A stretch of 64,000 nucleotides of DNA from Roseburia hominis A2-183 (GTDB taxonomy: Bacteria; Bacillota; Clostridia; Lachnospirales; Lachnospiraceae): the NCBI RefSeq assembly GCF_000225345.1, contig NC_015977.1, positions 3,100,001-3,164,000 on the forward strand, read 5' to 3'. How positions within the stretch are numbered: the first letter of the stretch is position 1; the number at the start of each line of letters is the position of its first letter. Shown one piece after another: positions 43,130-56,485 of this stretch. Under the pieces are notes generated by a model. That model had not been told where the DNA came from. It saw only the letters and a program-made list of their open reading frames with translations, and made no database searches. The position numbers were made by a program, and so were the translations under genes.

Positions 43130-45439
43130 TCAGTTTTTTGCATTTTCGCGCCGCCCCATCCACTTGTCGACCAGATTGTATACAAGACTGATACCAAAGC
43201 AAAGGATGCCTCCGACAAAAAATCCCGCCGCCCGGAGCAGCACATTGTCGTAGCGGATGTCCACGAGCACCAGTTTTACAACGCACAGCAGCACCAGAAC
43301 CAGTCCGCAGACCCGCAGCGCCTTATATTTTCTCTTCATCCGCATTTCCGCCAGAAATCCCGCCACGATACAGCAGAACGCAATCACAATGCCCGTCACA
43401 TCGTTCACGAACACGGGCACCCCATAGGAGTGCAGTGCGACCGATGCAAACAGCAGCAGCTTTAACGCCACGTAAATTCCCCACCAGTCTCCGTCCTTCC
43501 TTATCAGCAGGCTGTAGGTATTGGTGCACACGAGCACCAGTCCCAAAAGCATATAGATAAGGTGAAGCACCGGCGCGTCCGGTTTTCCCATCAGAACCAG
43601 AACCGCTGCAATAAGGAGCGCCTGCACGGCCATCGTTACCGCCGCGAATGCTTTTTCTTCCTCTCCCGTCTTTGGATTTCTGCGAAACAGCGGAACTTTC
43701 GCCGCCAGAATATTGCAGAGCACAATCGGCATAAAACAGATCAGATCGCTCAGGTAAACATCTGCGACCGCTGCCAGATCCGTTCCCCACACCGCCGTTT
43801 CTGACAGGAATGCCAAAAACATCAGATAACCACAGATCTTCATCCAGGTTTCATACTGTTCCCTGCAGAACCCAATCAGCAGCACCGCGCTGCCGAAGAA
43901 TACCAGTCCCCAGACTGTTCTCATGCCCCCGTTCATCGGGATCAGCAACAGCAGGATGCCATAGCCGAGCGCAGCCGCCCGGTATGCTTTTCTTTTTCGC
44001 AGGAAACCGTACAGAAGGCACGCCTCCGCCAGAAGTCCCGTCGATACATACTCTCCGAAATACGGCGCGGCAACTCCCGCAAAGAACATCTGCGCAAAAA
44101 CAGCCACCTCAAGCAGAACCGTCCCCGCGGACAGATCCCCGGGCCGCCGGAATTCCAGCAGCGCCAGAACTGCAATGCCAAATACCAGTAAGAGCAGCGC
44201 CGCTCCGGTAAACCGGTTCAAAAACAGTCCGCAAAAAATGATGATACACAGTGCCCCCACAATACCGCCAAGCAGTTTTCCATTCTCGTCCATTTCCGCC
44301 GCGGCTACGCCAAGCAGTACCGGAACCGCTGCAAGCGCAAGAAGCAATACCACTGACACGTTTCCCGCAGCGGAGCCTTCTGTATAGGAAGCAGCTGCTC
44401 CAAGCACCAGAATGAGCAGCCCGATGCTCCACGACACAAGATTCACCGCATTGCGGTAATATTCTCTCCGCAGGTGGGACACGAAAAAGATGGTCTGCGT
44501 TACCGCATAATATATAGAAAGAATCAGAAACCTTTCCGCATCCTCCGTCCAGTTACACATGAGCACGCCGAGAATCAATGAGATGCCCACACCAATCTGC
44601 CCTATGATAAGGAAGAGATTCGACCGCAGACGTGACAGCACACACAGAACCACCGCCCACACCAGCAGTCCCAGATAAAGTATGCCGTCGTTTATTGCAT
44701 GGAAATAAAAATCACTTAAAAACAGCGAGAGATACCACGCTCCCATGCCGCAGCCCAGCAGCCCAAGAAATGCTTTATTCCTGCGGTCATGTGCCACAAG
44801 AATTCCTCCTGCCAGCGTGATCGCGGCACTGACGGTATACATCAGAACCATCTTTACTCCCTGGCTAAGATACGGCAGCACCAGCATCGCAAAAAACACC
44901 AGACTCAGGAAGATCAGTCCTGCAGCGCAGACCGGCAGAATCGCCCTGCCGATCGTTTTTTCCAGATCCTGCTTCCCGGATGCCTGCTGGTATCCCGCCT
45001 GTGCTGCCACCGGCCGCGGCGGTGTCTGCTGATACGCCTGCTGCGGGTTTCCCGTCTCCCGCGCGGACTGTGACATTGCGCCCGGCGCCGGCGGTATCGG
45101 ATTTCCCGTCTCCGCTGTCTGCACTGCCGGCTGCGGCATTGTCTGATTCCACGACTGCGCCGCTGCCACCGCCTGTCCATACGCCGGCCATCCATACGCC
45201 GCCTTCGGCATCGCCCCCTGACGGTATCCCGCCCGTTCGCGGTCTGCCTGTGCCGCAATTACTGTGCGCAGCGCTGTCAGCTGTCGTCCCAGCGCATCCA
45301 CTTCCCGCTGCATCTGCTCAATCTTCATCCGTGTAAGATCGTCCCCCAGATCCCCGGACCGCCAGGCAAGCAGTAACTCATTGAACCGTCTCTGTTCCTC
45401 TAAAAGCCGGTTCTCACACTCCACTAATTGTTCCAGCAT
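43130..45439 (-). CDS. Large polytopic membrane protein, DUF2339-like
   Basis: 769 aa. The first 65 residues form a coiled coil (LEQLVECENRLLEEQRRFNELL), followed by a Gln/Ala/Pro/Gly-rich linker to about residue 155. The rest is some 18-20 hydrophobic helices. The layout (N-terminal coiled coil, low-complexity linker, then many helices) resembles DUF2339-type proteins. Function unknown; transport or envelope polymer roles are only guesses. It lies upstream of the S10 promoter on the same strand and is divergent from trkA. Confidence 0.7.
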   Translation of the reverse strand: MLEQLVECENRLLEEQRRFNELLLAWRSGDLGDDLTRMKIEQMQREVDALGRQLTALRTVIAAQADRERAGYRQGAMPKAAYGWPAYGQAVAAAQSWNQTMPQPAVQTAETGNPIPPAPGAMSQSARETGNPQQAYQQTPPRPVAAQAGYQQASGKQDLEKTIGRAILPVCAAGLIFLSLVFFAMLVLPYLSQGVKMVLMYTVSAAITLAGGILVAHDRRNKAFLGLLGCGMGAWYLSLFLSDFYFHAINDGILYLGLLVWAVVLCVLSRLRSNLFLIIGQIGVGISLILGVLMCNWTEDAERFLILSIYYAVTQTIFFVSHLRREYYRNAVNLVSWSIGLLILVLGAAASYTEGSAAGNVSVVLLLALAAVPVLLGVAAAEMDENGKLLGGIVGALCIIIFCGLFLNRFTGAALLLLVFGIAVLALLEFRRPGDLSAGTVLLEVAVFAQMFFAGVAAPYFGEYVSTGLLAEACLLYGFLRKRKAYRAAALGYGILLLLIPMNGGMRTVWGLVFFGSAVLLIGFCREQYETWMKICGYLMFLAFLSETAVWGTDLAAVADVYLSDLICFMPIVLCNILAAKVPLFRRNPKTGEEEKAFAAVTMAVQALLIAAVLVLMGKPDAPVLHLIYMLLGLVLVCTNTYSLLIRKDGDWWGIYVALKLLLFASVALHSYGVPVFVNDVTGIVIAFCCIVAGFLAEMRMKRKYKALRVCGLVLVLLCVVKLVLVDIRYDNVLLRAAGFFVGGILCFGISLVYNLVDKWMGRRENAKN

Positions 45440-45642
45440 AAACTCCTCTTTCCTCTCCTGTCATTTAGTTCTCTGTCACTCATTGTAACGTACCCTCATT
45501 TAAAACACAAGAACTGTCCACGCGGGCGTTTCCTTGAAAAAATTGTTTTTATCATTAAGATTTTGCCAATTTCTACGCTTTTTTTCCCAAAAACAATTTG
45601 TATATGCTATAATGTCTTTGATTATTCTTTAAGGAGATTTCT

Positions 45643-47001
45643 ATGGACATTATTATCGTAGGCTGTGGAAAAGTTGGTTTTACGCTTGTCGAACAGCTCA
45701 GCAACGAAGATCACAATATTGTTGTCATTGATGAAAAGCCGGAAAAGGTTCAATATATTACCGACCGTCTGGATGTGATGGGCATCGTGGGGAACGGCAT
45801 CAACCATAAGACACTGCTGGAGGCAGGCATCGCCACTGCCGATCTTTTAATCGCAGTTACCGGAGATGATGAGAAAAACCTTCTGTGCTGCGTGATTGCC
45901 AAGAAGACCGGCCACTGCCAGACCATCGCGCGCGTGCGCAATCCGATCTACAACGGCGAGATCGCCTTCCTGAAAAAGGAATTCGGGCTCGCCATGATTA
46001 TCAATCCTGAGTTGACGGCAGCCAACGAGATTTCAAGAGTATTTCAGTTTCCTTCCGCCATCCGTGTGGATTCTTTTGCAAAGGGGCATGTAGAGCTGCT
46101 TCACTTTAAAGTCAGCGAGAATTCCCCGCTGATTCATTTAAAGCTGTTCAATCTGCACCAGACCCTGCACAGCAACGTGCTGGTGTGTACCGTCATCCGC
46201 GGCAGCGAGGTCATCATCCCGAACGGTGATTTTGAATTCCGCGCCGGAGATACCGTCGCAATCGCTTCCGAGCGCCGCAACGCCATTGACTTTTTCCGTA
46301 AGATCGGCATCGTCAAGAACCGCGTCGGCAATGCCATTCTCGCTGGCGGCGGTAAGGTTTCCTTTTACCTCGCAAAGATTCTCATCCAGTCGGGCATCCG
46401 TGTGACGATCATCGAGATCAATCCGTCCCGCTGCGACGTTTTAAGCGAGCTGCTTCCGGAGGCGACAATCATCTGCGGTGATGCCACCGATCAGGATCTG
46501 CTGTCCGAGGAGGGCTTGGAGCAGGCGCAGGGTTTTGCAGCTCTCACTGGTCTTGACGAGGAAAACATCCTGCTGTCGCTGTACGCCAACGATGTCTCCA
46601 ATGCAAAAACGGTGACCAAGATCAACCGGAGCAGCTTTAACTCCGTCATCAACGAGATGAATCTGGGAAGTATTATTTATCCGCGTGTCATTACCGCTGA
46701 TTACATTTTAAAATATGTGCGCTCCACAGTGAATTCCATCAACAGCAACGTGGAGACGCTTTACAAGCTTGCCGGCGGAAAAGCCGAGGCTCTGGAATTC
46801 ATCATCAAGGAGAATTCTGCCGTCGCAGGCATTCCGCTGCAGGATCTGAATTTCCGGAAGAACACCTTAATCTGCTGCATCTACCGCAACGGCAAGGTCA
46901 TTCTGCCGGGTGGACAGGATATGATGCTCGCCGGAGACTCCGTTCTGGTCGTCATTTCCGGATACCGCATCTCCGACATCAAAGAGATTCTGGAGGATTA
47001 A
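45643..47001 (+). CDS. trkA: Trk potassium uptake system, regulatory protein TrkA
   Basis: 452 aa cytoplasmic gate. Two RCK halves: the first begins MDIIIVGCGKVGFTLVEQL with a GxGxxG nucleotide site and VIDEKPEKV; the second begins GNAILAGGGKVSFYLAKIL near residue 228. Each ends in a TrkA-C domain. It binds NAD(H) and ATP and controls K+ flow through TrkH. AAGGAG precedes the ATG, a TATAAT lies near 45608, and trkH starts 6 nt after the stop. Confidence 0.96.
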   Translation: MDIIIVGCGKVGFTLVEQLSNEDHNIVVIDEKPEKVQYITDRLDVMGIVGNGINHKTLLEAGIATADLLIAVTGDDEKNLLCCVIAKKTGHCQTIARVRNPIYNGEIAFLKKEFGLAMIINPELTAANEISRVFQFPSAIRVDSFAKGHVELLHFKVSENSPLIHLKLFNLHQTLHSNVLVCTVIRGSEVIIPNGDFEFRAGDTVAIASERRNAIDFFRKIGIVKNRVGNAILAGGGKVSFYLAKILIQSGIRVTIIEINPSRCDVLSELLPEATIICGDATDQDLLSEEGLEQAQGFAALTGLDEENILLSLYANDVSNAKTVTKINRSSFNSVINEMNLGSIIYPRVITADYILKYVRSTVNSINSNVETLYKLAGGKAEALEFIIKENSAVAGIPLQDLNFRKNTLICCIYRNGKVILPGGQDMMLAGDSVLVVISGYRISDIKEILED

Positions 47002-47007
47002 CCTGCA

Positions 47008-48447
47008 ATGAATTATTCCATGGTTTTATATATTCTGGGCTATATTTTACAATTTGAGAGCGCGTTTCTGATGCTCCCGGCGCTGGTCTCGCTGATCTAT
47101 CAGGAGGAGGCCGGCATTCCATTTGTCATTACCGCTGCAATCTGTCTGGTTTTAGGGATTGTTTTCACACATAAAAAACCGTCTTCCTCGACCGTGTATA
47201 CAAGGGAGGGGTTTGTTACTGTCGCCTTGAGCTGGATCGTTATGAGTATTTTCGGCGCTATCCCCTTCGTGTGGAACGGCGACATTCCATATTATGTAGA
47301 CGCCCTGTTTGAAACGGTCTCCGGTTTTACCACGACCGGTTCAAGTATTCTCTCTGATGTCGAGTCCCTGTCGCATGCCAGCCTTTTCTGGCGCAGTTTC
47401 AGCCACTGGATCGGCGGCATGGGTGTGTTCGTCTTTATTATGTCGATCCTGCCTCTGATGGGCGGCTCTACGATCAACCTCATGAAGGCGGAGAGCCCGG
47501 GACCTTCCGTCAGCCGTCTGGTTCCGCACATCAAGGATACCGCGAAAATATTATACGGCATTTACCTTGCCATCACGCTCCTTGAGATTGTCATTCTGTG
47601 TGCGCTCGGCATGCCGCTGTTTGAGTCTCTTCTGACGAGTTTCGGCACGACCGGCACCGGTGGTTTCGGTTTCCGTAACGACAGCTTTGCAAGCTTTTCG
47701 CCTGCTATCCAGAACACGGTCACAACTTTTATGATCTTAAGCGGTATCAATTACACATTTTATTTTTGTATTTTATCGCGCAGAATCAAGGATGCATTCC
47801 GCATCGAGGAAGTGCGCTGGTATCTCTTTTTGATCTTTGCTTCTGTCGGAATGATTACCTATAATATACGCCCGCTTTACGCAAATACCAGGGACGCGCT
47901 GCGGAATGCCTTTTTCCAGGTCGGTGCGATCATCACCACCACCGGATATTCCACTGCCGACTTCGACATGTGGCCTGCGCTCTCCCAGACGATTCTTGTG
48001 ACGCTGATGTTCGTCGGCGCATGTGCGGGAAGCACAGGCGGCGGTATGAAAGTATCCCGGCTGGTGATTTTATTCAAAACCATCCGCAAAGAGCTTTCCC
48101 TGATTATCCACCCCCGCGAGATCCGCAAGATCCGCATGGACGGACATGTCGTAGAACACAGCACCCTGCGCTCTACCAATGTTTTTCTGGTCATTTACTT
48201 TATTTTGCTCATGCTGTCAACGCTTATCATCAGCCTGGACGAGTTCGATTTTACCACGAACTTTACAGCAGTCGTCTCGTGTCTGAACAACATCGGTCCT
48301 GGCTTAAACCGTGTCGGACCGGCGCAGAATTTTTCGATCTTCTCGCCGCTCTCCAAGGTTGTGCTGATTTTTGACATGCTCGCCGGCAGACTGGAGCTTT
48401 TCCCGCTCATGATTCTGTTCATGCCGTCCACCTGGCGTAAAAAATAA
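47008..48447 (+). CDS. trkH: Trk potassium uptake system, membrane subunit TrkH
   Basis: 479 aa, four membrane-pore-membrane repeats. Filter loops are visible: TVSGFTTTGSS, the ISHWIGGMGVFVF-like block (here SHWIGGMGVFVF), FGTTGTGGFGF, ITTTGYSTADFD and the last LNNIGPGLNRVG. It is the ion channel part of the K+ uptake complex with TrkA, encoded 6 nt upstream. The spacing and order show one operon. A terminator follows 30 nt on. Confidence 0.96.
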   Translation: MNYSMVLYILGYILQFESAFLMLPALVSLIYQEEAGIPFVITAAICLVLGIVFTHKKPSSSTVYTREGFVTVALSWIVMSIFGAIPFVWNGDIPYYVDALFETVSGFTTTGSSILSDVESLSHASLFWRSFSHWIGGMGVFVFIMSILPLMGGSTINLMKAESPGPSVSRLVPHIKDTAKILYGIYLAITLLEIVILCALGMPLFESLLTSFGTTGTGGFGFRNDSFASFSPAIQNTVTTFMILSGINYTFYFCILSRRIKDAFRIEEVRWYLFLIFASVGMITYNIRPLYANTRDALRNAFFQVGAIITTTGYSTADFDMWPALSQTILVTLMFVGACAGSTGGGMKVSRLVILFKTIRKELSLIIHPREIRKIRMDGHVVEHSTLRSTNVFLVIYFILLMLSTLIISLDEFDFTTNFTAVVSCLNNIGPGLNRVGPAQNFSIFSPLSKVVLIFDMLAGRLELFPLMILFMPSTWRKK

Positions 48448-48480
48448 CGTGCAGCCGGCAATTTGGGCTGCGCAGTTTTG

Positions 48481-48511
48481 AACCGGTAGATATTTTTCTA
48501 CCGGTTTTTTA
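48481..48511 (+). terminator. Terminator after trkH
   Basis: AACCGGTAG pairs with CTACCGGTT over an ATATTTTT loop, followed by TTTTAT. Confidence 0.9.
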
Positions 48512-48700
48512 TTGGCTTTTTATGGGCTTTTTCCTGCTCCGGATGCTGTATCCGCATCCGTTAATGCCTGCGCCGCGCCGTGGCGAAGGCTTTTTCTCTG
48601 CCCGCAGGCAGACATTTTTACTTTTTCCTTGCCCTCTGCTGGCTTGTGGTATATATTTGTTATAGTTTTAAATTAGAAGTACACAGGAATGGAGATTGCT

Positions 48701-49558
48701 ATGTGGATTGCAGATAACTGGAAAGATTACGAAGTCATTGACTGCTCAAAAGGAGAAAAGCTCGAGCGCTGGGGAGATTATCTTCTCGTCCGTCCCGACC
48801 CGCAGGTCATCTGGGACACGCCGAAGACCGAGCGCGGCTGGCGCAAAATGAACGGCCATTACCACCGCAGCGCCAAGGGCGGCGGGGAGTGGGAATTTTT
48901 TGATCTTCCCCAGCAGTGGACCATCCATTACGGCAAGCTGACTTTCAACTTAAAGCCGTTCAGTTTTAAGCACACCGGACTGTTTCCGGAGCAGGCTGCC
49001 AACTGGGACTGGTTTTCCGAAAAGATCCGCAGCGCCGGACGTCCGATCAAGGTGTTAAATCTGTTCGCCTACACTGGCGGTGCCACGATTGCCGCCGCTG
49101 CTGCCGGTGCCAGCGTCACGCATGTGGATGCCTCCAAGGGAATGGTGACCTGGGCGAAGGAAAACGCCGTCTCTTCCGGTCTTGGTGATGCCCCGATCCG
49201 CTGGATTGTGGACGACTGCGTAAAGTTTGTTGAGCGCGAGATCCGCCGCGGCAACCACTATGATGCGATCATTATGGACCCGCCTTCCTACGGAAGAGGA
49301 CCCAAGGGTGAGATCTGGAAAATCGAGGACGCCATCTATCCGCTGGTGCAGCTCTGTGAGCAGTTGCTGTCGGACGATCCTCTGTTTTTCCTGATCAACT
49401 CCTACACCACTGGTCTTCAGCCGGCAGTGCTCAGCTATATGATGAATACCGTCTTAAAAAAACACGGTGGTCATATCGCCGCAGATGAAATCGGTCTGCC
49501 GGTTTCCAGCAACGGTCTGGTGCTTCCGTGCGGGGCAAGCGGCAGATTTGAGCGCTAA
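48701..49558 (+). CDS. Class I SAM-dependent RNA methyltransferase (RlmI/COG1092-like)
   Basis: 285 aa from ATG 48701, which has GGAG 7 nt upstream; ATG 48689 is too close to its ribosome site. The SAM-binding motif VLNLFAYTGGATIAAAAAG (about 121-139), DASKGMVTWAKENA and the catalytic IIMDPPSYGRGPKGE match 23S rRNA cytosine-5-type or RlmI/RlmK enzymes. The N-terminal PUA domain of RlmI is not evident; a shorter beta region replaces it. The base modified is unknown. Confidence 0.85.
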   Translation: MWIADNWKDYEVIDCSKGEKLERWGDYLLVRPDPQVIWDTPKTERGWRKMNGHYHRSAKGGGEWEFFDLPQQWTIHYGKLTFNLKPFSFKHTGLFPEQAANWDWFSEKIRSAGRPIKVLNLFAYTGGATIAAAAAGASVTHVDASKGMVTWAKENAVSSGLGDAPIRWIVDDCVKFVEREIRRGNHYDAIIMDPPSYGRGPKGEIWKIEDAIYPLVQLCEQLLSDDPLFFLINSYTTGLQPAVLSYMMNTVLKKHGGHIAADEIGLPVSSNGLVLPCGASGRFER

Positions 49559-49713
49559 GGGCGGGAACGATTTTGTCCTGTTTTTGCACAATTTTTGTAA
49601 ATAGTTGTTTTCCTGCATACACAATACAATTTTTGTGGTACGCTGTTTTTATGCAAAGGTGATACGGGGATCCGGATCACCGGCAAATAAAAACGAACAG
49701 GAGAATGATTTCT

Positions 49714-51243
49714 ATGGCACAGTTTGTAAAATTAGTTCCCGAGAATTTAAAGGCGCTGCGCGAAGTAAATCCGCGCCTGATGTCTTATAATGTAGAATTC
49801 GCCGAGGTAACCGGCGGCACCTTCTGGAAAGCGTACACACCGGAGCAGGTTGCAGGAACCGAGGAATTCCATGTCGCTCCGAGCGCAGACGGCATTGCTG
49901 CAATGTACAAGGATCTGATGCAGGTATACGCACCGATCGATCTGTACAACGAGAAGCTCCGCTCCCTCGCAAAGGAGCTCGGAACCGCATGGGTGCGTGT
50001 GTCCGGCACCTGGGCAACCAAGACTTACTATGATTTTGACAATGCAACAGGCGGTATTGCTCCGGAGGGCTACTTAAATGTCCTGACAAAGGAGCAGTGG
50101 ATTGGTGTGCTCGACTTCGTAAAAGCGATCGATGCGAAACTGATGATTTCCGTTGCGAACTGCCCGGGTCTGCATTCCGCAGAGGAACCGTGGAATCCGA
50201 GTGAGGCGGAGAAGATTTTTCGTCTGAGCAAAGAACACGGCGTACCGATCGACGGCGCCGAGTTCGCAAACGAACCGAACATGATGGAGGATACCGGCTT
50301 CCCGGCTGGTTATACACCGGCTGATTACCACCGCGATCAGGATCTGTTTTTCGCGTGGGTACGCGCCAACTATCCGGAATGTATCTGTATCGGACCGAGC
50401 AGTGTTGGCGAGGGTCTTACCATCAATGGCGGTGATGACAACAGCAAGAGTGGTGGTATCGAGCAGCTTGTAAGAGAGAACTGCTCCACAACCGACCTGT
50501 TAGAGGACACCAAAGAGCCGTTGGACGTATTCAGCTACCATTATTACAACGGTGTATCCGAGCGTCTTGCTTCCGTGATGCCAAGCGGACACTGGCTGGC
50601 AGATACCGCCCATACCGAGGCGTATCTGGACGTTGCATTAAACTGTGCGCGCACCTATGCTCCACTCCGCGACAAATACTGCCCGGGCGGCGAGATGTGG
50701 GTAACGGAGTCCGGCGACGCAGGCGGTGGCGGTGATACATGGGCTTCCACGTATCTGGATGTTTTCCGTACCTTAAACGAGCTCGCTGGATTCGCAGCGA
50801 TCACAGACGGCGTTATTTTCCACAATACACTGGCTTCTTCCGACTACGGCTTCCTGGCCCGCGAAGTATTTGATCCGCGCCCGAACTATTTTGCCGTATT
50901 GTTGTGGAACCGCCTGATGGGTACGACCGTTTACGATACCGCAGAGCCACTCCGCGAGGGCGCACATGTCTTCGCACATTCCCGCAAAGATGGAAAAGAG
51001 GGCGTTGTATATCTTGTGATCAACAACTCGCTGACAGAGACAACCACCGTAGAGCTTCCGAAGAGCGCAGAGCGCTACACACTCGCCGGCGAGGGCGGCA
51101 ACGTGCGTGCCGCTGTCATGACTTTAAATGGCAAGCCACTTGTTCTGGGTGCCGGCAATTCTCTTCCGGAACTCACTCCGGCAGCACAGGAAGCCGGAAC
51201 AGTGACTCTTGCACCGGCAACCTGTACATTCTTCGTACTGTAA
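49714..51243 (+). CDS. GH79-like glycoside hydrolase (heparanase/glucuronidase fold), cytoplasmic
   Basis: 509 aa from ATG 49714 (AGGAG 10 nt upstream; the ATG at 49705 is too close). No signal peptide, so intracellular. The acid/base motif is GAEFANEPN (near residue 189) and the nucleophile motif WVTESGDAGGGGDT (near 332), as in clan GH-A families 79, 30 and 39. The C-terminal part, with NYFAVLLWNRLMGTTVYDT and a beta domain, matches the heparanase layout best. A uronic-acid glycoside is the likely substrate; that is inference. It has no sugar-related neighbours. Confidence 0.72.
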   Translation: MAQFVKLVPENLKALREVNPRLMSYNVEFAEVTGGTFWKAYTPEQVAGTEEFHVAPSADGIAAMYKDLMQVYAPIDLYNEKLRSLAKELGTAWVRVSGTWATKTYYDFDNATGGIAPEGYLNVLTKEQWIGVLDFVKAIDAKLMISVANCPGLHSAEEPWNPSEAEKIFRLSKEHGVPIDGAEFANEPNMMEDTGFPAGYTPADYHRDQDLFFAWVRANYPECICIGPSSVGEGLTINGGDDNSKSGGIEQLVRENCSTTDLLEDTKEPLDVFSYHYYNGVSERLASVMPSGHWLADTAHTEAYLDVALNCARTYAPLRDKYCPGGEMWVTESGDAGGGGDTWASTYLDVFRTLNELAGFAAITDGVIFHNTLASSDYGFLAREVFDPRPNYFAVLLWNRLMGTTVYDTAEPLREGAHVFAHSRKDGKEGVVYLVINNSLTETTTVELPKSAERYTLAGEGGNVRAAVMTLNGKPLVLGAGNSLPELTPAAQEAGTVTLAPATCTFFVL

Positions 51244-51749
51244 GCAGCGCGGGGAAGCAATCTGCACCGATGAGCAAACCGCATAAGCTGGCTGGCTAGT
51301 AAGTTGCATTACAGGCTACAGTGGGGCTTAAGTAAGTTGCAACGGCATGTGCGTTAATACTTGTATCGGCTGGCAAGCTGCAGGGCTGAGTCTCACATGC
51401 ACCCACAGGAGCTTTCTTGGTCAATCATTGTTTGCTGATGTTGTGCATAAGATCAAAACGGGTCTACAGAGGACTTTTTCTCTCTGTAGACCCGTTTTTG
51501 CGTACAATCTTCTATTTTTTTGACTTACATGGCTGCATTTTGGCTTCCGCCGGGTCTGGCAACACCTTTTTCCTCTCCCAGACCCGAAACTAATCTCTTT
51601 TCGGGTCTCACGGGCTGGTTTTTCATTCCCAGACCCGCGAACAGCCCTTTTTTCTTCCCACGCGCATAATAACAAGGTCCCGGCGGGTCTGGAGAGACGT
51701 TTTTTCTCTCTCAGACCCGCCGGAACCTTGCACAAGACCATTTTTCTTC
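51244..51749. other. 506-nt spacer with a hairpin array
   Basis: No gene visible. 51290-51345 holds AAGTTGCA twice as a direct repeat. From 51456 to 51722 there are four hairpins each built on CGGGTCT...AGACCCG (listed as a separate repeat entry). The first also ends the glycosidase region and the last ends the atp operon. Confidence 0.6.
51456..51722. repeat. Array of four CGGGTCT/AGACCCG hairpins
   Basis: Hairpins at 51456-51499 (17-bp stem AAAACGGGTCTACAGAG), 51551-51586, 51602-51637 and 51681-51722. All share CGGGTCT on the left, a T-rich loop and AGACCCG on the right, 36-44 nt each. The first has T and A tracts on both sides and can terminate transcription both ways. The last lies just past the atpC stop and is its likely terminator. 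The two middle copies have no downstream gene end. Confidence 0.8.
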
Positions 51750-54468
<2,719 letters not shown>

Positions 54469-54474
54469 GCTCTA

Positions 54475-55977
54475 TCACCTGCTCTTATATTCTTTAACCG
54501 CCTCTACAATCTGCTCCGTAATCGCATCATCCAGCACTTTTTCCTCGTTGATCTTCGTCACAAGCTCCGCGTGCTGTACATGGATGTAATCTAACATACC
54601 CAGCTGGAATTCTTTCGTCTTTGCCGTGTCTACGTCCAGCATCAGACGCTTGTTGGCAGCGACCAGCGTGATGACCTGATCCGCCAGGCTCATTGGATGG
54701 CAGAGCGGCTGCTTTAACAGCTCCATCAGGCATTTTCCGTGCTGTAACTGCTCTTTTGTCATGTCGTCCAGATCGGATGCAAACTGTGTGAACACTTCCA
54801 TCTCACGATACTGCGCCAGATCAATACGGATCGTACCGGACGCTTTCTTCATCGCCTTGGTCTGCGCCGCACCGCCGACACGGGATACGGAGAGACCGAC
54901 GTTGACTGCCGGACGCATACCTGAGAAGAACAGATCACTCTCCAAAAAGATCTGACCGTCTGTGATGGAGATCACATTGGTCGGAATGTATGCGGATACA
55001 TCGCCCGCCTGCGTCTCAATGATCGGCAGCGCCGTGATGGAACCTCCGCCCAGCTCATCGGAAAGCTTGCTGGAACGCTCCAGCAGTCTGGAATGCAGAT
55101 AAAATACGTCTCCCGGATAAGCCTCACGTCCCGGAGAACGCTCCAGCAAAAGGGACAGTGCACGATATGCCACTGCGTGCTTGGAGAGGTCATCATATAC
55201 GATGAGGACATCCTTGCCCTGATGCATGAAATACTCTGCCATAGCGGTTCCCGCATACGGTGCAATGTACTGTAACGATGCCGACTCGCTGGCTGTCGAT
55301 GATAAAATGATGGAGTAGTCCATCGCATCATTCTTCGTCAATGTATTCACAAGCTTTGCTACGGTCGATGCCTTCTGACCGATCGCCACATAAATACAGA
55401 TCACATCTTTTCCCTTCTGGTTCAAGATGGTATCTACTGCGATCGACGTCTTACCGGTCTGTCTGTCGCCGATAATCAGCTCCCGCTGCCCGCGTCCGAT
55501 CGGGAACATGGCGTCAATCGCCAGAATACCGGTCTCGAGCGGCTGCTTGACCGACTGACGGTCAACAATGCCCGGCGCTTCCTGCTCGATCGGGCGGTAA
55601 TCGTCCGCCGGAATATCTCCCTTGCCGTCGATCGGCGCTCCCAGTGCATTTACAATTCTTCCAAGATAGGCATTTCCGACCGGAACACCCGCCTTCTTCT
55701 TCGTGCGTGTGACCTTTGTGCCCTCTTTGATGCCGGTGTCTTTTCCGAGAATGATACAGCCGATCTGATCGCGCTTGATATCCTGCACCATACCTCTGAC
55801 GCCATTCTCGAAGATCACGATCTCACCATACATGGCATGCTCAATGCCATAGATGGTCGCAATTCCGTCTCCTACCCAGATGACAGAGCCGACTTCCTGC
55901 TCACCGGTCACCATATCATAATTTTCTATCTCTGTTTTCAGTATGGAGATAATCTCCTCTGAATTTATGGAACCCAC
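54475..55977 (-). CDS. atpA: ATP synthase alpha subunit
   Basis: 500 aa. Non-catalytic nucleotide-binding partner of beta. Walker [12 protein letters not shown] near residue 170, and the arginine-finger block [18 protein letters not shown] near 372. It follows atpH by 4 nt, and atpG begins 6 nt after it. Confidence 0.98.
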   Translation of the reverse strand: MGSINSEEIISILKTEIENYDMVTGEQEVGSVIWVGDGIATIYGIEHAMYGEIVIFENGVRGMVQDIKRDQIGCIILGKDTGIKEGTKVTRTKKKAGVPVGNAYLGRIVNALGAPIDGKGDIPADDYRPIEQEAPGIVDRQSVKQPLETGILAIDAMFPIGRGQRELIIGDRQTGKTSIAVDTILNQKGKDVICIYVAIGQKASTVAKLVNTLTKNDAMDYSIILSSTASESASLQYIAPYAGTAMAEYFMHQGKDVLIVYDDLSKHAVAYRALSLLLERSPGREAYPGDVFYLHSRLLERSSKLSDELGGGSITALPIIETQAGDVSAYIPTNVISITDGQIFLESDLFFSGMRPAVNVGLSVSRVGGAAQTKAMKKASGTIRIDLAQYREMEVFTQFASDLDDMTKEQLQHGKCLMELLKQPLCHPMSLADQVITLVAANKRLMLDVDTAKTKEFQLGMLDYIHVQHAELVTKINEEKVLDDAITEQIVEAVKEYKSR

Positions 55978-55981
55978 GTCA

Positions 55982-56485
55982 TCACCTCCATGTCAATTTT
56001 TGTTCTAAATTCTTGATCCGCCCCCGGACGCTGTAATCTTCCACCAGATCTCCCGTCTCCAGCACAAATCCGCCGATCAGTTCCGGCTGTGTGCAGATGG
56101 TAAGCTCCACCGTCTCTCTGTGGTGCTTTGCGGCGAGATATGCTTTAATCTGTGCAAGCTGCTCCTCATCCGGTGTACCCGCGCAGTACATAACGGTCTT
56201 TAAAATTCCATTTGCCTCATCGTAGCAGCGCGTATACGCTTTAAAGACATCCTCCATCTCCGATACGTTTCCGTGGTCGCACATTTCTTTTAAGAAATTC
56301 CAGACCTCTTTCGGAAACAGCTGCTCGATCAGCCTGTGCTTTTCCCTGCCGGATACCACCGGACAGTCCAGCACGCGCGGCAATTCGCCAGTCAGTGAGA
56401 AAATCCGCTTCATCTCTTCCACAGTCTCTTTCTCCACGCCCAGCTCAAAAAGAACCGTTCCGTAATTATTTGCTGTTTGTGTCAT
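55982..56485 (-). CDS. atpH: ATP synthase delta subunit
   Basis: 167 aa. N-terminal helical domain ([21 protein letters not shown]), and C-terminal [30 protein letters not shown], the usual delta end. It links the F1 head to the b stalk. It overlaps atpF by 20 nt. Confidence 0.95.
   Translation of the reverse strand: MTQTANNYGTVLFELGVEKETVEEMKRIFSLTGELPRVLDCPVVSGREKHRLIEQLFPKEVWNFLKEMCDHGNVSEMEDVFKAYTRCYDEANGILKTVMYCAGTPDEEQLAQIKAYLAAKHHRETVELTICTQPELIGGFVLETGDLVEDYSVRGRIKNLEQKLTWR

Noticed and set aside
43130..45439. Two or more separate genes in the large membrane protein region
   Set aside because: A single uninterrupted frame with a continuous coiled coil, linker and helix pattern; the other frames are shadows.
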